DNA from: Saccopteryx bilineata
Lineage: Eukaryota > Chordata > Mammalia > Chiroptera > Emballonuridae
Reading direction: 5' to 3'
Length of the DNA: 64,000 nt
NCBI RefSeq assembly: GCF_036850765.1
Contig: NC_089491.1
Span: forward strand, 180,709,520 to 180,773,519
Every line of letters begins with the position of its first letter. Within the stretch, counting starts at the first letter, position 1. The notes under the pieces were generated by a model that had not been told where the DNA came from, searched no databases, and was given only the letters and a program-made list of their open reading frames with translations. Shown here piece after piece: positions 11,682 through 22,161 of the stretch. The position numbers and the translations under genes are program-made.

Positions 11682-14600
11682 GGAACCCACAAGTGTCAAT
11701 AATTACACTAAATGTAAATGGATTAAACTTACCAATAAAAAGACACAGAGTAGCAGAATGGATTAAGAAACAAAATCCAGCTGTATGCTGCCTACAAGAA
11801 ACACATCTAAGCAACAAGGATAAAAACAAATTCAAAGTGAAAGGCTGGAAAACAATACTTTAAGCAAACAACACCCCAAAAAAAGCAGGTGTAGCAATAC
11901 TCATATCTAATAATGCTGACTACAAAACAGAAAAAGTACTCAGAGACAAAAATGACCATTTCATAATGATTAAGGGGACACTGAATCAAGAAGACATAAC
12001 AATTCTTAATATATATGCACCAAACCAAGGAGCACCAAAATATATAAGACAGCTACTTATTGACCTTAAAACAAAAACTAACAAAAATACAATCATACTT
12101 GGAGACCTCAATACACCGCTGACGACTCTAGATCGGTCATCCAAACAGAGAATCAACAAAGACATAGTGGCCTTAAACGAAATACTAGAACACCTGGATA
12201 TGATAGACATCTACAGGACACTTCATCTCAAAGCGACAGAATATACATTTTTCTCTAGTGTACATGGATCATTCTCAAGAATTGACCATATGTTGGGCCA
12301 CAAAGACAATATCAGCAAATTTAGAAAAATTGAAATTGTACCAAGCATATTCTCTGATCATAAAGCCTTGAAACTAGAATTCAACTGTAAAAAAGAGGGG
12401 GAAAACCCCACAAAATTGTGGAAACTAAACAACATACTTCTAAAAAATGAAAGGGTCAAAGAAGAAATAAGCGCAGAAATCAAAAGATATATACAGACAA
12501 ATAAAAATGACAATACGACATATCAGAATCTCTGAAATGCAGCAAAAGCAGTAATAAGAGGAAATTTCATATTACTTCAGGCCTATATGAACAAACAAGA
12601 GAGCCGAAGTAAACCACTTTACTTCACACCTTAAGGAACTAGAAAAAGAAGAACAAAGCCGACCCACAACCAGCTGAAGAAAGGAGATAATAAAAATCAG
12701 AGCAGAAATAAACAAAATAGAGAACAGAAAAACCATAGAAAAAATCAATAAAACAAGGAGCTGGTTCTTTGAAAAGATCAACAAAATTGACAAACCCTTG
12801 GCAAGACTCACCAAGGAAAAAAGGCACAGGACTCAAATAAATATAATCCAAAATGAAAGAGGAGAGATCACCACAGACATCATAGATATACAAAGCATTA
12901 TTGTAAAATACTATGAAAAATTATATGCCACAAAATACAACAATCTAGAAGAAATGGATAAATTCCTAGAACAATACAACCTTCCTAGACTGAGTCATGA
13001 GGAAGCAGAAAGCCTAAACAGACCAATCAGCAGGGAGGAAATAGAAAAAATTATTAAAAACCTCCCCAAAAATAAAAGTCCAGGCCCAGACAGTTATACT
13101 AGTGAATTCTATCAAACATTCAAAGAAGACTTGGTTCCTATTCTACTCAAAGTCTTCCAAAAAATTGAAGAAGAAGCAATACTTCAAAACACATTTTATG
13201 AGGCGAACATAACCCTCATACCAAAACTTGGCAAGGATGGCACAAAGAAAGAAAACTACAGACCAATATCTCTAATGAATACAGATGCTAAAATACTAAA
13301 CAAAATACTGACAAATCGAATACAACAACATATTAAAAAAATAATACATCATGATCAAGTGGGATTCATCCCAGAATCTCAAGGATGGTTCAACATACAT
13401 AAAACGGTTAACGTAATACACCATATGAACAAAATAAAGAACAAAAACCACATGATCTTATCAATAGATGCAGAAAAGGCTTTTGATAAAATACAACACA
13501 ATTTTATGTTTAAGACTCTCAACAAAATGAGTACAGAAGGAAAATATCTCAACATGATAAAGGCCATATATGATAAACCATCAGCCAACTTCATATTAAA
13601 TGGCATAAAACTGAGGACTTTCCACCTTAAATCAGGAGCAAGACAGGGTTGTCCACTCACTCCACTGTTATTTAACGTGGTGCTAGAAGTTCTGGCCAGA
13701 GCAATCAGAAAAGACAAAGAAATAAAAGGCATCGATATCGGAAAAGAAGAAGTAAAGGTATCACTTTTTGCTGATGATATGATCCTATACATCGAAAACC
13801 CGAAGGACTCCACAAAAAGATTACTAGAAACAATAAACCAATACAGTAAGGTCGCAGGATACAAAATTAACATACAAAAGTCCATAGCCTTTTTATATGC
13901 CAACAATGAAATATTAGAAAACGAACTGAAAAAAAATAATCCCCTTCACGATTGCAACAAAAAAAATAAAATACCTAGGAATAAACATAACAAAGAATGT
14001 AAAGGACCTATATAACGAAAACTACAAGGCATTGTTAAGAGAAATAGAAAAAATACACAATGAGATGGAAAAATATTCCTTGTTCTTGGATAGGAAAAAT
14101 AAATATAATTAAAATGGCCATATTACCCAAAGCAATATATAAATTTAATGCAATTCCCATCAAAATTCCTATGACATTTTTTAAAGAAATGGAACAAAAA
14201 ATCACCAGATTTATATGGAACTATTAAAAACTTCGAATTGCCAAAGTAATCCTAAGGAAAAAGAATGAAGCTGGGGGCATTACAATATCTGACTTTAAAC
14301 TATATTATAGGGCCACGATAATCAAAACATCATGGTATTGGCAGAAAAATAGACACTCAGACCAATGGAACAGAATAGAAAGCCCAGAAATAAAACCATA
14401 TATATATGGTCAAATAATCTTTGATAAAGGGGCCAACAACACACAATGGAGAAAAGAAAGCCTCTTCAACAAATGGTATTGGGAAAACTGGAAAGCCACA
14501 TGCAATAGAATGAAACTCAACTACAGCCTGTCCCCGTGTACTAAAATTCATTCAAAATGGATCAAAGACCTAAATATAAGATCTGAAACAATAAAATACA

Positions 14601-15504
14601 TAGAAGAAGACATAGGTACAAAACTCATGGACCTGTGTTTTAAGGAACATTTTATAAACCTGACTCCAATGGCAAGAGAAGTGAAGGCAAAGATAAATGA
14701 ATGGGACTACATCAGAATGAAAAGTTTTTGCTCATCAAGAGAAACTGATAACAAAATAAACAGACCGCCAACTAAATGGGAAATGATATTTTCAAACAAC
14801 AGCTCAGATAAGGGCCTAATATCCAAAATTTACAAAGAACTCATAAAACTCAACAACAAACAAACAAACAATCCAATAAAAAAATGGCAAGAGGACATGA
14901 ATAGACACTTCTCCCAGGAAGAAATACAAATGGCCAACAGATATATGAAAAGATGCTCATCTTCATTAGTTATTAGAGAAATGCAAATCAAAACTACAAT
15001 GAGATACCACCTCACCCTTGTTAGATTAGCTATTATCAACAAGACGGGTAATAGCAAATGTTGGAGTGGCTGCGGAGAAAAGGGAACTCTCATCCACTGT
15101 TGGTGGAACTGTAAAGTAGTACAACCATTATGGAGGAAAGTATGGTGGTTCCTCAAAAAACTGCAAATAGAACTACCTTATGACCCCACAATCCCTCTAC
15201 TGGGTATGTCCCCAAATGTTACGTATCAGAAACATTGATATGTAAAGACACATGTAGCCCCACATTCATTGCAGCACTGTTCACAGTGGCCTAGACATGG
15301 AAACAACCAAAAAGCCTTTCAATAGAAGACTGGATAAAGAAGATGTGGCACATATACACTATGGAATACTACTCAGCCATAAGAAATGATGACATCAGAT
15401 CATTTACAGCAAAATGGTGGGATGTTGATAACAATATATGGAGTGAAATAAGTAAATCAGAAAAAAACAAGAACTACATGATTCCATAAATTGGTGGAAC
15501 ATAA
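11672..15504 (+). pseudogene. L1 ORF2 (e2), disrupted
   Basis: The start reads [19 protein letters not shown]. Stops occur at codon 64 (CAA to TAA) and codon 288 (TGG to TGA, 12533-12535). Several frame breaks follow: near 12600, near 13930 after the reverse transcriptase FADD motif, and near 14040-14240. Open pieces carry endonuclease (11966-12535), reverse transcriptase (12798-14015) and the C-terminal region (14510-15238) with the cysteine motif. It cannot make a working ORF2 protein. Confidence 0.95.
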
Positions 15505-15775
15505 AAACGAGACTAAGAGACATGGACAAGTGTGTGGTGGTTACCAGGGGTGGGGGGAGGGAGGATGCAGGAGGGAGGGAGGGAGAGAGTTAGGTGGAGG
15601 GGGAGGGGCACAGAGAAAACTAGATAGAGGGTGATGGAGGACAATCTCAATCTGGGCGAGGGGTATGCAACATAATTTAATGACAAGATAACCTAGACAT
15701 GTTTTCTTTGAATATATGTACCCTGATTTATTAATGTCATCCCCTTAACATTAATCAAAATTTATTAAAAAAAAG

Positions 15776-15787
15776 AAAGATATTTGA
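15776..15787. repeat. Target-site duplication, right copy (L1 e2)
   Basis: Exact copy of the 12-mer at 7977-7988, immediately after the A-rich L1 end. Confidence 0.85.
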
Positions 15788-16934
15788 AATTTAAGTTAAA
15801 AAAATTATATAGCATACTGTGACCTTGTTTATAAAACTGGTTTGTTAATATGATCTTTATTGAATTAAAAATATAACCTAAGGGTATAATTTGTCTCTTC
15901 TCTCAACTGATTCTAAAAGCCTGGTTTTCAAGAGGTTAGGTAAGCATAAGTCCTCAGATTAGCTCTGTGCCGATGGGGGCACAGAGGGCCCAAGCAGGTG
16001 AGAGGATGACTGTGACAGTCTTTCATAAGGCTCATCACTGACTTGTGAAGAAGAAAAAAACACCATCTGTCCTGTCATCTTGTTAACCTTCTGCTTTAAA
16101 TAGGAATGGTAAATACTGAGACTAAGAAATGGATGCAAACAATATTGCATCAAGGCTGTTGAAAATCAAATTCAGGATGAATAACCTTCCAGTGTCTGTC
16201 ATGCTTATTATGCACAGGTTTTTGTAGATAGTTATCTTTATGACTGGGAAACTATTTGTTTTGTGGACATATAGTATGCATCAACTCTATTTTAAATTTG
16301 AAACTAGTCATCTACTTTTATGCATTTAAATAATACTATTGAGTTAGTGAGCTAATTAAGTAACAGTTGACTGGTTCTTATTTTTAATGTCTGTGTAAAT
16401 TTTTAATAACCATTTAGGGAAAAGGAAAGTAGTTTTGATTTTTACTAGTTATTTAGCAAAAAAGAAAAAAAGGAAAATTTTAATGTTAATTAAGCTATAC
16501 ATATTTTCTTGATTTGACTAAATTAGTGAAAAAATAATATTGTCTTTTGTAACCACTAGTCTTCTGGTTCCATACTATTTGACTGATTTAATTTCTCAAA
16601 CCCTTAAGACATTTCTTTCTTTCATTCTATCATATACTGTTCAAGGAAACAGAATTAATACTATTCAGATTCTCCAGGGTCTTTGCAAACATACATTGCT
16701 AGTCACAGTAATTTCTTATTTCTCTAAGTGCCTAGAATTTAGAGTCAAGCCCCATTTTTGAGCAATATTTATTTCCCTGTGATTCTTATATCTTATGTCA
16801 AGTTAGCTGTCACTTGTATTGTTTAACTTATATACCCACCTAACTTCTTACTACTATTTCTTTGCTTTACTTTAGTACATAACCATGTTCTAATTAAATG
16901 TATGCCCTTTTTTGCTAGTGATTTTATTATATAT
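15788..16934. other. Unique AT-rich DNA, no gene seen
   Basis: No recognisable gene, RNA or repeat. Short open frames are scattered and show no family resemblance. Confidence 0.5.
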
Positions 16935-16991
16935 AGGAGAAAACTACATAGTAAAGCATGTAAGGTCCTTTACAATTTGACTGAAACTAGT
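16935..16991 (+). mobile_element. Possible ancient L2-like fragment, left part
   Basis: The phrase 'catgtaaggtcctttacaat' resembles L2 LINE sequence. It may continue after the hAT insertion at 26466-26650 ('gcctcatatgcc...'). Weak, based on a remembered phrase only. Confidence 0.3.
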
Positions 16992-16999
16992 GTCTAGGA
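16992..16999. repeat. hAT target-site duplication, left copy
   Basis: The 8 bases GTCTAGGA match GTCTAGGG at 26458-26465 in 7 of 8 positions; 8 bp is the length hAT transposases make. Confidence 0.7.
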
Positions 17000-17089
17000 C
17001 AGTGGTTCTCAATGTGTGTGCCAGGGCACACTGGTGTGCCCTAGAAGATTTCCAGGTGTGCCCTATGGTATTCCAGAGAAATAAGTGAC

Positions 17090-17559
17090 TGTTGGGGACC
17101 AAAAAACCAATAGGGTTTTTGGAGTTTAGATTTTTGGGGGACAGAGGTGTGGGGAATTGGCTGTAAGCTGACAGTCTGCCCAACCCCCCACCTCATTTGC
17201 CTGATTAGGTTACAAAAGGCTGTTAAGCTGTGATGCTAGATTGTTTACACTACCCCCATGTTCCCCAGAAGGACTGGAGGCAAGTTTCTTCTATCCTTTC
17301 TTTGGCATAAAGTTAATATGATATATATAGTGGGGGCTTTCTGCACTTGGTAAAATTCTTGGTTTGCCTTGGAAACATGATCAAAGATCTTATTGATTTG
17401 CTAATGGCCCACTTTGCCTTATAAATAAAGCAAGAGTGGGTTTGGGGCCTATTTTGTTCTTGCCAGCAGCAATTACAGAGCCATCCCAGCCCCATAGTTT
17501 CTAATTCTGCACCATTCCCACTCAGGACCTGGAATTATTAGCTGCACTGGTTCATGGCA
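17090..17559 (+). mobile_element. Probable solo LTR of an endogenous retrovirus
   Basis: The block begins TGTTGGGGACC and can be ended at TGGCA (17559), giving TG...CA ends and about 470 bp. Inside are a TATA-like 'ttataaataaag' near 17420 and a pyrimidine-rich stretch. Flanking hexamers AGTGAC and TGTGCC agree in 4 of 6 bases, a weak target-site duplication. It interrupts the hAT element. Boundaries and class are uncertain; ERVK-like is a guess. No viral coding sequence is present. Confidence 0.45.
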
Positions 17560-17682
17560 TGTGCCCAGATATAAAAATAATATAGTTAATCTATTATACC
17601 ATTTCATTATGGAAATATCACTCATTTTGTTAACACATCATTATTATATTTATTATTAACACATTATTATATTATTTTTAGA

Positions 17683-18249
17683 TAAATACATCCAAATAAA
17701 ATCAATAGATTTCTCAAAAAGAAGCATGATATTAAAGAATCCGATTCTAGAAGTGAGCAAAAGTTAAGTGTAAATAAAATAGAACTTGAAGGCTGACGGA
17801 CAGGATTTAATTTATAACATTTTCCATCACTTAACACTGAACAATACGATTGAATTAGAAACCCATTCGTGGAAGCTTCAAGTGATTTTGGTTTAACATT
17901 AACAGAAGAAGAAGAACTGGCAGCTATATCCACTGATTGTGAATTGATGATTAAACCTAAAGAATTGTCTCTTGAAGCCTTTTGGATTTCTATAAAAGAA
18001 GAATATGTGGCAATATCTAAAAAAGCTTTGAACATTTTACTACAATTCTTAACATCCTATTTATGTGAATTAGGATATTCTACCCTCAATACAATTAAGA
18101 TTAAAAAGAGAGGAATTCTTTAATGTATTGATGAGGAAATGAGAGTTTGCCTTTCAAATATGTGCCCAAACATTGAAAAACATATCAGGACATATCAGGC
18201 TCATCTTTCTCATAAACACAAGAATGAAAAAAACTCAACACATTTGCGC
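17683..18249 (+). pseudogene. hAT transposase remnants (N- and C-terminal pieces)
   Basis: A short piece at about 17683-17797 reads NKINRFLKKKHDIKESDSRS, resembling the N-terminus of ZBED/SCAND3-like hAT proteins. From 17869 an open frame of 84 codons contains 'LTSYLCELGYSTLNTIKIKK', a typical hATC dimerisation-domain motif. A TAA at 18121 interrupts it, and the same frame continues with RVCLSNMCPNIEKHI to about 18249. The central catalytic region is missing. Loss of the middle plus stops makes it nonfunctional. Family assignment rests on the C-terminal motif. Confidence 0.7.
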
Positions 18250-18385
18250 CAGGACCTGCCAAATTTACTAAATCTTACTAAGAATGTATCTATATATATA
18301 AAAAGATAACTTTTTTGTTATTTTTAAAAATTTTAACCCCTCTTTTTTACAAATTCTAAAAAGCATAACTCAAAAAATGTAACAT

Positions 18386-18399
18386 AAAAATGTTTTTTA
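18386..18399. repeat. Target-site duplication, left copy (L1 e3)
   Basis: 'aaaaatgtttttta' recurs at 26250-26263 after the A tail (the leading A's merge with the tail). On the bottom strand the nick reads TTTTT/ATG, matching the L1 endonuclease preference TTTT/A. Confidence 0.88.
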
Positions 18400-18402
18400 G
18401 GA

Positions 18403-18410
18403 TGACGTCA
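18403..18410. promoter_or_regulatory. CRE palindrome TGACGTCA at L1 e3 5' end
   Basis: A perfect CREB/ATF-type site lies 3 bases inside the element. Identical octamers occupy the same place in e5 (44493-44500) and e6 (52168-52175). Confidence 0.7.
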
Positions 18411-18840
18411 GAGTAATGGCGGAGTAGGAAGCGATACCGATAAATCTCCCCCAAAACTCAACAAGATCTTCAACCAGAAACAGAAAAACCTATACTTGGA
18501 GCTTCCAGATTCTTCGCAATACACCCAAAGGTATGATTGAGTGAAAAATTGGCTAAATATATAACCAAACCCCGAAGGAAATAGGGAGTAAGAAATGCTC
18601 CGCCTTCCTCACTAACCTAAACAGGGCGGCTTTCTCTGGTAACTGTGAATATAGAAACTGAGGCGGGCAAAGGGGGTGAATAGATCCAGGCCGCCGCAGC
18701 AAAAACGGCCGAACCAGGCTGTGGCTCAGAGATCCAAGCCGAGGAAAATCTGATCCTGTGGCAACCCGGGCAATACAAGCTAACACTCGCGCCAAACCCA
18801 AACAAAGAAAGACAAGCGGAGCGGCCATTTTACCCGGTCT

Positions 18841-19430
18841 CCTGGTCGGTGCGCAGTTAGTGGAAGAGAGATTTCTTCCTAAGCCGCGGAAGTGGGTGCC
18901 CGTGTTGCCCCACGGAGAGGCAGGGTCAGAGGCCTTTCTGTGGGCTGAGGGCAGAGTCTCTGGGCAGCCCCAGCGCCCTGGGAAAGCCACGCACGGGAGG
19001 GAGTGAGAACTACTTCCAACGGTGGAGATTTTCCGTGCTGGTGAGGGTTTTACTCAGAGGGAACCGCGGCCGGCCTCATATCCTGGTGTGCGCGCGCAGA
19101 TAAGGAGTGAGCGATTCCTCCGAGTGCCTCGGCAGTGCGCGCCCGTGTTATCGCACAGAGGGGCAGAGTCAGGGGCCTTTGTGTGGGCCAAAGCGGAATC
19201 TCGGGCCGCCCCAGCGCCTTGCAAAAGCCGCACACGGGGACGGAGCGAGACTCAATTCCAACGCTGCAACTTTTCCCTGCGGTTGGGGGTTTCACTCAGA
19301 GCGTGAGACTGCTGGCCGGATATCCTGGTTGCAGACAGTGAGTGAGAGTTTCCTCCAAGCGCCCCGGAAGTAGGCGCCCGCTTGTGTTACCGGACAGAGT
19401 GGCAGAGCCAGTGGTCTTTGAGTGGGCGGA
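18841..19430 (+). repeat. Tandem ~241 bp 5' UTR monomers (L1 e3)
   Basis: Unit starts 'cctggt' fall at 18841, 19082 and 19324, spaced 241 and 242 bp. Each unit carries a 'gtgcccgtgtt'-like phrase, a 'gcagagtca' phrase and a 'cagccccagcgcc'-like phrase. There are two full units and a partial third. Confidence 0.8.
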
Positions 19431-20829
19431 AAGCCCACCTGATTATGCTAGCAGCTCTGACTGACTGAGCCTTACCCAGAGCCCTGTGCTGAGTGGAAAT
19501 AGAGTGGGGAGTTGCCAGCAATTTGAGCCTCTTACTATCCAGGCAGAGGCAGCAGCAACCCCATACCTGGACTATCAGGCTACTAATTGAGGAAGGAAAG
19601 ACTAGGAGAAAGGCTCCAGGAACACGGACTCTCTCACTGTCGGAGCCTATAAATGCTAATGAGCCTCAACTCCCAACGAGAATAAAGCATAATACATGAC
19701 ATTGCCATAGAGACTTATCAACTGCAAACCTCTACCTGAGCGTACCAAAGGGGCAGAACCCGGGGTACAGAGTCACCGACCAGGAAGAGGGAGAGAAAAG
19801 AAAAAGCAAGAAGATAACCTCTCAAAATCAAGAATAATCTGCAGACTTTATAACCTATCCCATTTTATTATATTTGTTCGTTTGTTTCTCTTATCTTCAT
19901 TCTTGAGACTTTTTTTTCCTCCTCCAATTTGGCCGATTAACTCTCTACCGGTCTTACTCTCTCCTCTCCTTGAACTACACTACCCATAAGTGGTACATCT
20001 CCCATTATCATTTCTCTTCTCTTCCTTTCTCTCTATGAGGGTTGCACTCCAAAACCCTTAACCCTTTCTCTCTCTCTCCTTTCTTTTTTCTTCTTTTAGT
20101 GGTTCCCTCTTTTTTTCTCTCTCTCTCTTTCTTTTCTCCCTCTATATTAGTTTCTTCCTTTCTCCTTTACATCTCCTCTCATTCAAACCTCAATAACAAA
20201 CAAATTATCTTATCTGGGACTCAAACCTATGTTTGTGGCATTTTGGGGGGTTTTTACTTCACCTTTTTAACTCACTAGCGGTGCTCCCATCCTTGGCTCT
20301 CCATATTATCTAGTTCTTGTTCCACTAAATACAATAGTAAGTTTTTAATTTGTCCCCCCATTTTTCCATTTTCCTCTTATTCCTCTCATCATAACTCTTA
20401 GAAAACCAACACCTAAAAGCAAATCATTTTATTCTTGACCCAAATTTTTTCCTTATTTCCTTTTTGTGGGTCCATACGCTCTTTTTTTTTTCTTTTCCTT
20501 TTTTTTTTTTTTTTTTTTTTTCTTTCTCTCTTTTTTGCCCCTTTATTACTTTTCCCCAATTCAGGCCCTCCATCACAGGCATTGTTTGTTATAACTCACA
20601 GTCCACCACAAGATTTTCTCAAGAAAGAGGGGAGAGGAGAGGAGAGGAAAAAAAGAGGGGGGGAATAATTTCCTTTTTTAAAAATTTTTATTTTATTTTA
20701 TTTTTCTTTATTTCATTATTAATTTTTTTTAAAAAAAACAACTCTTTTCGATTTGTTATTTTTTTATTTTTTTTTAACTTTTTATTCTTTATTAAATCTC
20801 ATTTATACTATCAACAAAACCACCCTCAG

Positions 20830-21825
20830 ATGCCATTAAGGAAGAGAAAATCGAATATCATGGATACAAAAGAAAGAGAGGTAACACAGCTAGATGAGGA
20901 AAAATCTATGGAGAAAAAATTTAATATATTGGAAACCTTGGAGCTAAATGACAGAGAATTCAAGATAGAAATCCTAAAAATCCTCCGAGATATACAAGAA
21001 AACACAGAAAGGCAATATAGGGAGCTCAGAAAACAACTCCATGAACACAAAGAATATATGTCCAAGGAAATTGAAAGTATAAAAACAAATCAAACAGAGA
21101 TGAAAAACTCAATTAACGAGCTGAAAAACGAAGTAACAAGCTTAGCTAATAGAACAGGTCAGATAAAAGAGAGGATTAGTGAAATAGAAGACAAGCAACT
21201 TGAGGCACAACAGAGAGAAGAAGAAAGAGACTCAAAAATTAAAAAAAATGAGATAGCCCTACAAGAATTATCTGACTCCATCAAAAAGAATAACATAAGA
21301 ATAATAGGTATATCAGAGGGAGAAGAGAGAGAAAATGGAATGGAGAACATACTTAAACAAATAATTGATGAGAACTTCCCAAGCCTGTGGAAAGAACTAA
21401 AGCCTCAAGTTCAAGAAGCAAACAGAACTCCAAGTTTTCTTAACCCCAACAAACCTACTCCAAGGCATATCATAATGAAATTGACACAAACCAACAGCAA
21501 AGAAAAAATTCTCAAGGCAGCCAGGGAAAAGAAGAATACAACATATAAAGGAAGGCCCATTAGATTATCATCAGATTTCTCAGCAGAAACTCTACAAGCT
21601 AGAAGAGAGTGGACCCCAATATTTAAAGTCCTGAAAGAGAGGAACTTTCAGCCACGAATACTATACCCATCAAAGCTATCCTTCAAATACGAAGGAGAAA
21701 TAAAAACATTCACAGATACAGAAAAGATGAGGGAATTTATCATCAGAAAACCCCCACTCCAGGAATTACTAAAGGGGGTTCTCCAATCAGATACAAAGAA
21801 CAAAAAAAAACAGAGCCACAAGTAA
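20830..21825 (+). CDS. L1 ORF1 protein, RNA-binding chaperone (331 aa), intact
   Basis: The protein binds L1 RNA as a trimer and forms the cytoplasmic L1 ribonucleoprotein. The start MPLRKRKSNIMDTK at 20830 is chosen because it aligns with the start in e1, e2, e5 and e6, although the frame is open for 122 codons further upstream through T-rich 5' UTR. A heptad-rich coiled coil spans about residues 22-153. The RRM begins at N155 (NIRIIGISEGE). The C-terminal domain begins near R242 (RPIRLSSDFSAETLQARREW). Length is close to human ORF1p (338 aa). It ends in TAA; ORF2 follows after 326 nt, a much longer spacer than in human L1. Confidence 0.96.
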   Translation: MPLRKRKSNIMDTKEREVTQLDEEKSMEKKFNILETLELNDREFKIEILKILRDIQENTERQYRELRKQLHEHKEYMSKEIESIKTNQTEMKNSINELKNEVTSLANRTGQIKERISEIEDKQLEAQQREEERDSKIKKNEIALQELSDSIKKNNIRIIGISEGEERENGMENILKQIIDENFPSLWKELKPQVQEANRTPSFLNPNKPTPRHIIMKLTQTNSKEKILKAAREKKNTTYKGRPIRLSSDFSAETLQARREWTPIFKVLKERNFQPRILYPSKLSFKYEGEIKTFTDTEKMREFIIRKPPLQELLKGVLQSDTKNKKKQSHK

Positions 21826-21921
21826 AAGCTCCAAGAAGAACACAATAAAACCAAATTTAAACTGTGACAACAACAAAAAGAAAGAGGGGGAGAAGACGGA
21901 GATTAACAGTAGCAAAGGACG

Positions 21922-22161
21922 ATGGAGTGCAAAAGTACTCACAAAATAGTTCGCTACAATGAACAGGGTAGGGACCCTTTTCATTACTCAAAGGTAACCA
22001 CCATTGAAAAAACCACCACAGAAGCACATGAGATAAAAAAGATAGCAACAGAGGAAAGATGTATGGAATACAACCAAATAAAAACAAAAGATAGAAAAAC
22101 GAAAGAGAAGGATCAAACAAGACACAAAACTAACATAAAGCAAGATATAAAATGGCAATAG
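21922..22161 (+). CDS. Spacer frame of L1 e3 (79 aa), unknown, overlaps ORF2 start
   Basis: This frame lies in the long ORF1-ORF2 spacer. Its ATG has A at -3 and G at +4. It ends with TAG at 22159-22161, 10 nt into ORF2, whose ATG is at 22152. Such an overlap would allow termination-reinitiation onto ORF2. The peptide starts [10 protein letters not shown], is basic and hydrophilic, has no membrane segment or motif I know, and ends KQDIKWQ. Equal-length frames occur in e1, e5 (before its SINE), e6 and, without an ATG, e2. Substitutions between copies are mostly nonsynonymous, so it may be noncoding spacer. Confidence 0.4.
   Translation: MECKSTHKIVRYNEQGRDPFHYSKVTTIEKTTTEAHEIKKIATEERCMEYNQIKTKDRKTKEKDQTRHKTNIKQDIKWQ

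Larger units (their letters stand above)
7989..15775 (+). mobile_element. Full-length L1 element e2 (inactive)
   Basis: A complete LINE-1 of about 7.8 kb: 5' UTR 7989-10356, ORF1 10357-11348, spacer 11349-11671, ORF2 11672-15504, then a 3' UTR with a G-rich tract at 15545-15610 and an A-rich end. A 12 bp target-site duplication flanks it. Stops and frameshifts in both ORFs make it immobile. It is more diverged from e3 than e5 is, and looks older. Confidence 0.96.
18400..20829 (+). promoter_or_regulatory. 5' UTR/internal promoter of L1 e3
   Basis: The region starts 'ggatgacgtcagagtaatgg' with a CRE palindrome and a YY1-like ATGGCGG. Tandem monomers of about 241 bp lie at 18841-19430. A GC-rich upper half gives way to a T-rich lower half, including 23 T's at 20499-20521 and a GGGGAGAGGAGAGGA purine block near 20625. 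Promoter role is known for L1 5' UTRs; the exact transcription start is inferred to be the first base. Confidence 0.8.

Noticed and set aside
18841..19430. CRISPR array
   Set aside because: Units are ~241 bp head-to-tail with no spacers, in a mammalian L1 5' UTR.
20464..20829. 122 in-frame codons upstream of ORF1 (a 453-codon frame)
   Set aside because: Residues are mostly Phe/Leu/Ser from T-rich 5' UTR; the other L1 copies start ORF1 at the aligned ATG and do not keep this extension.
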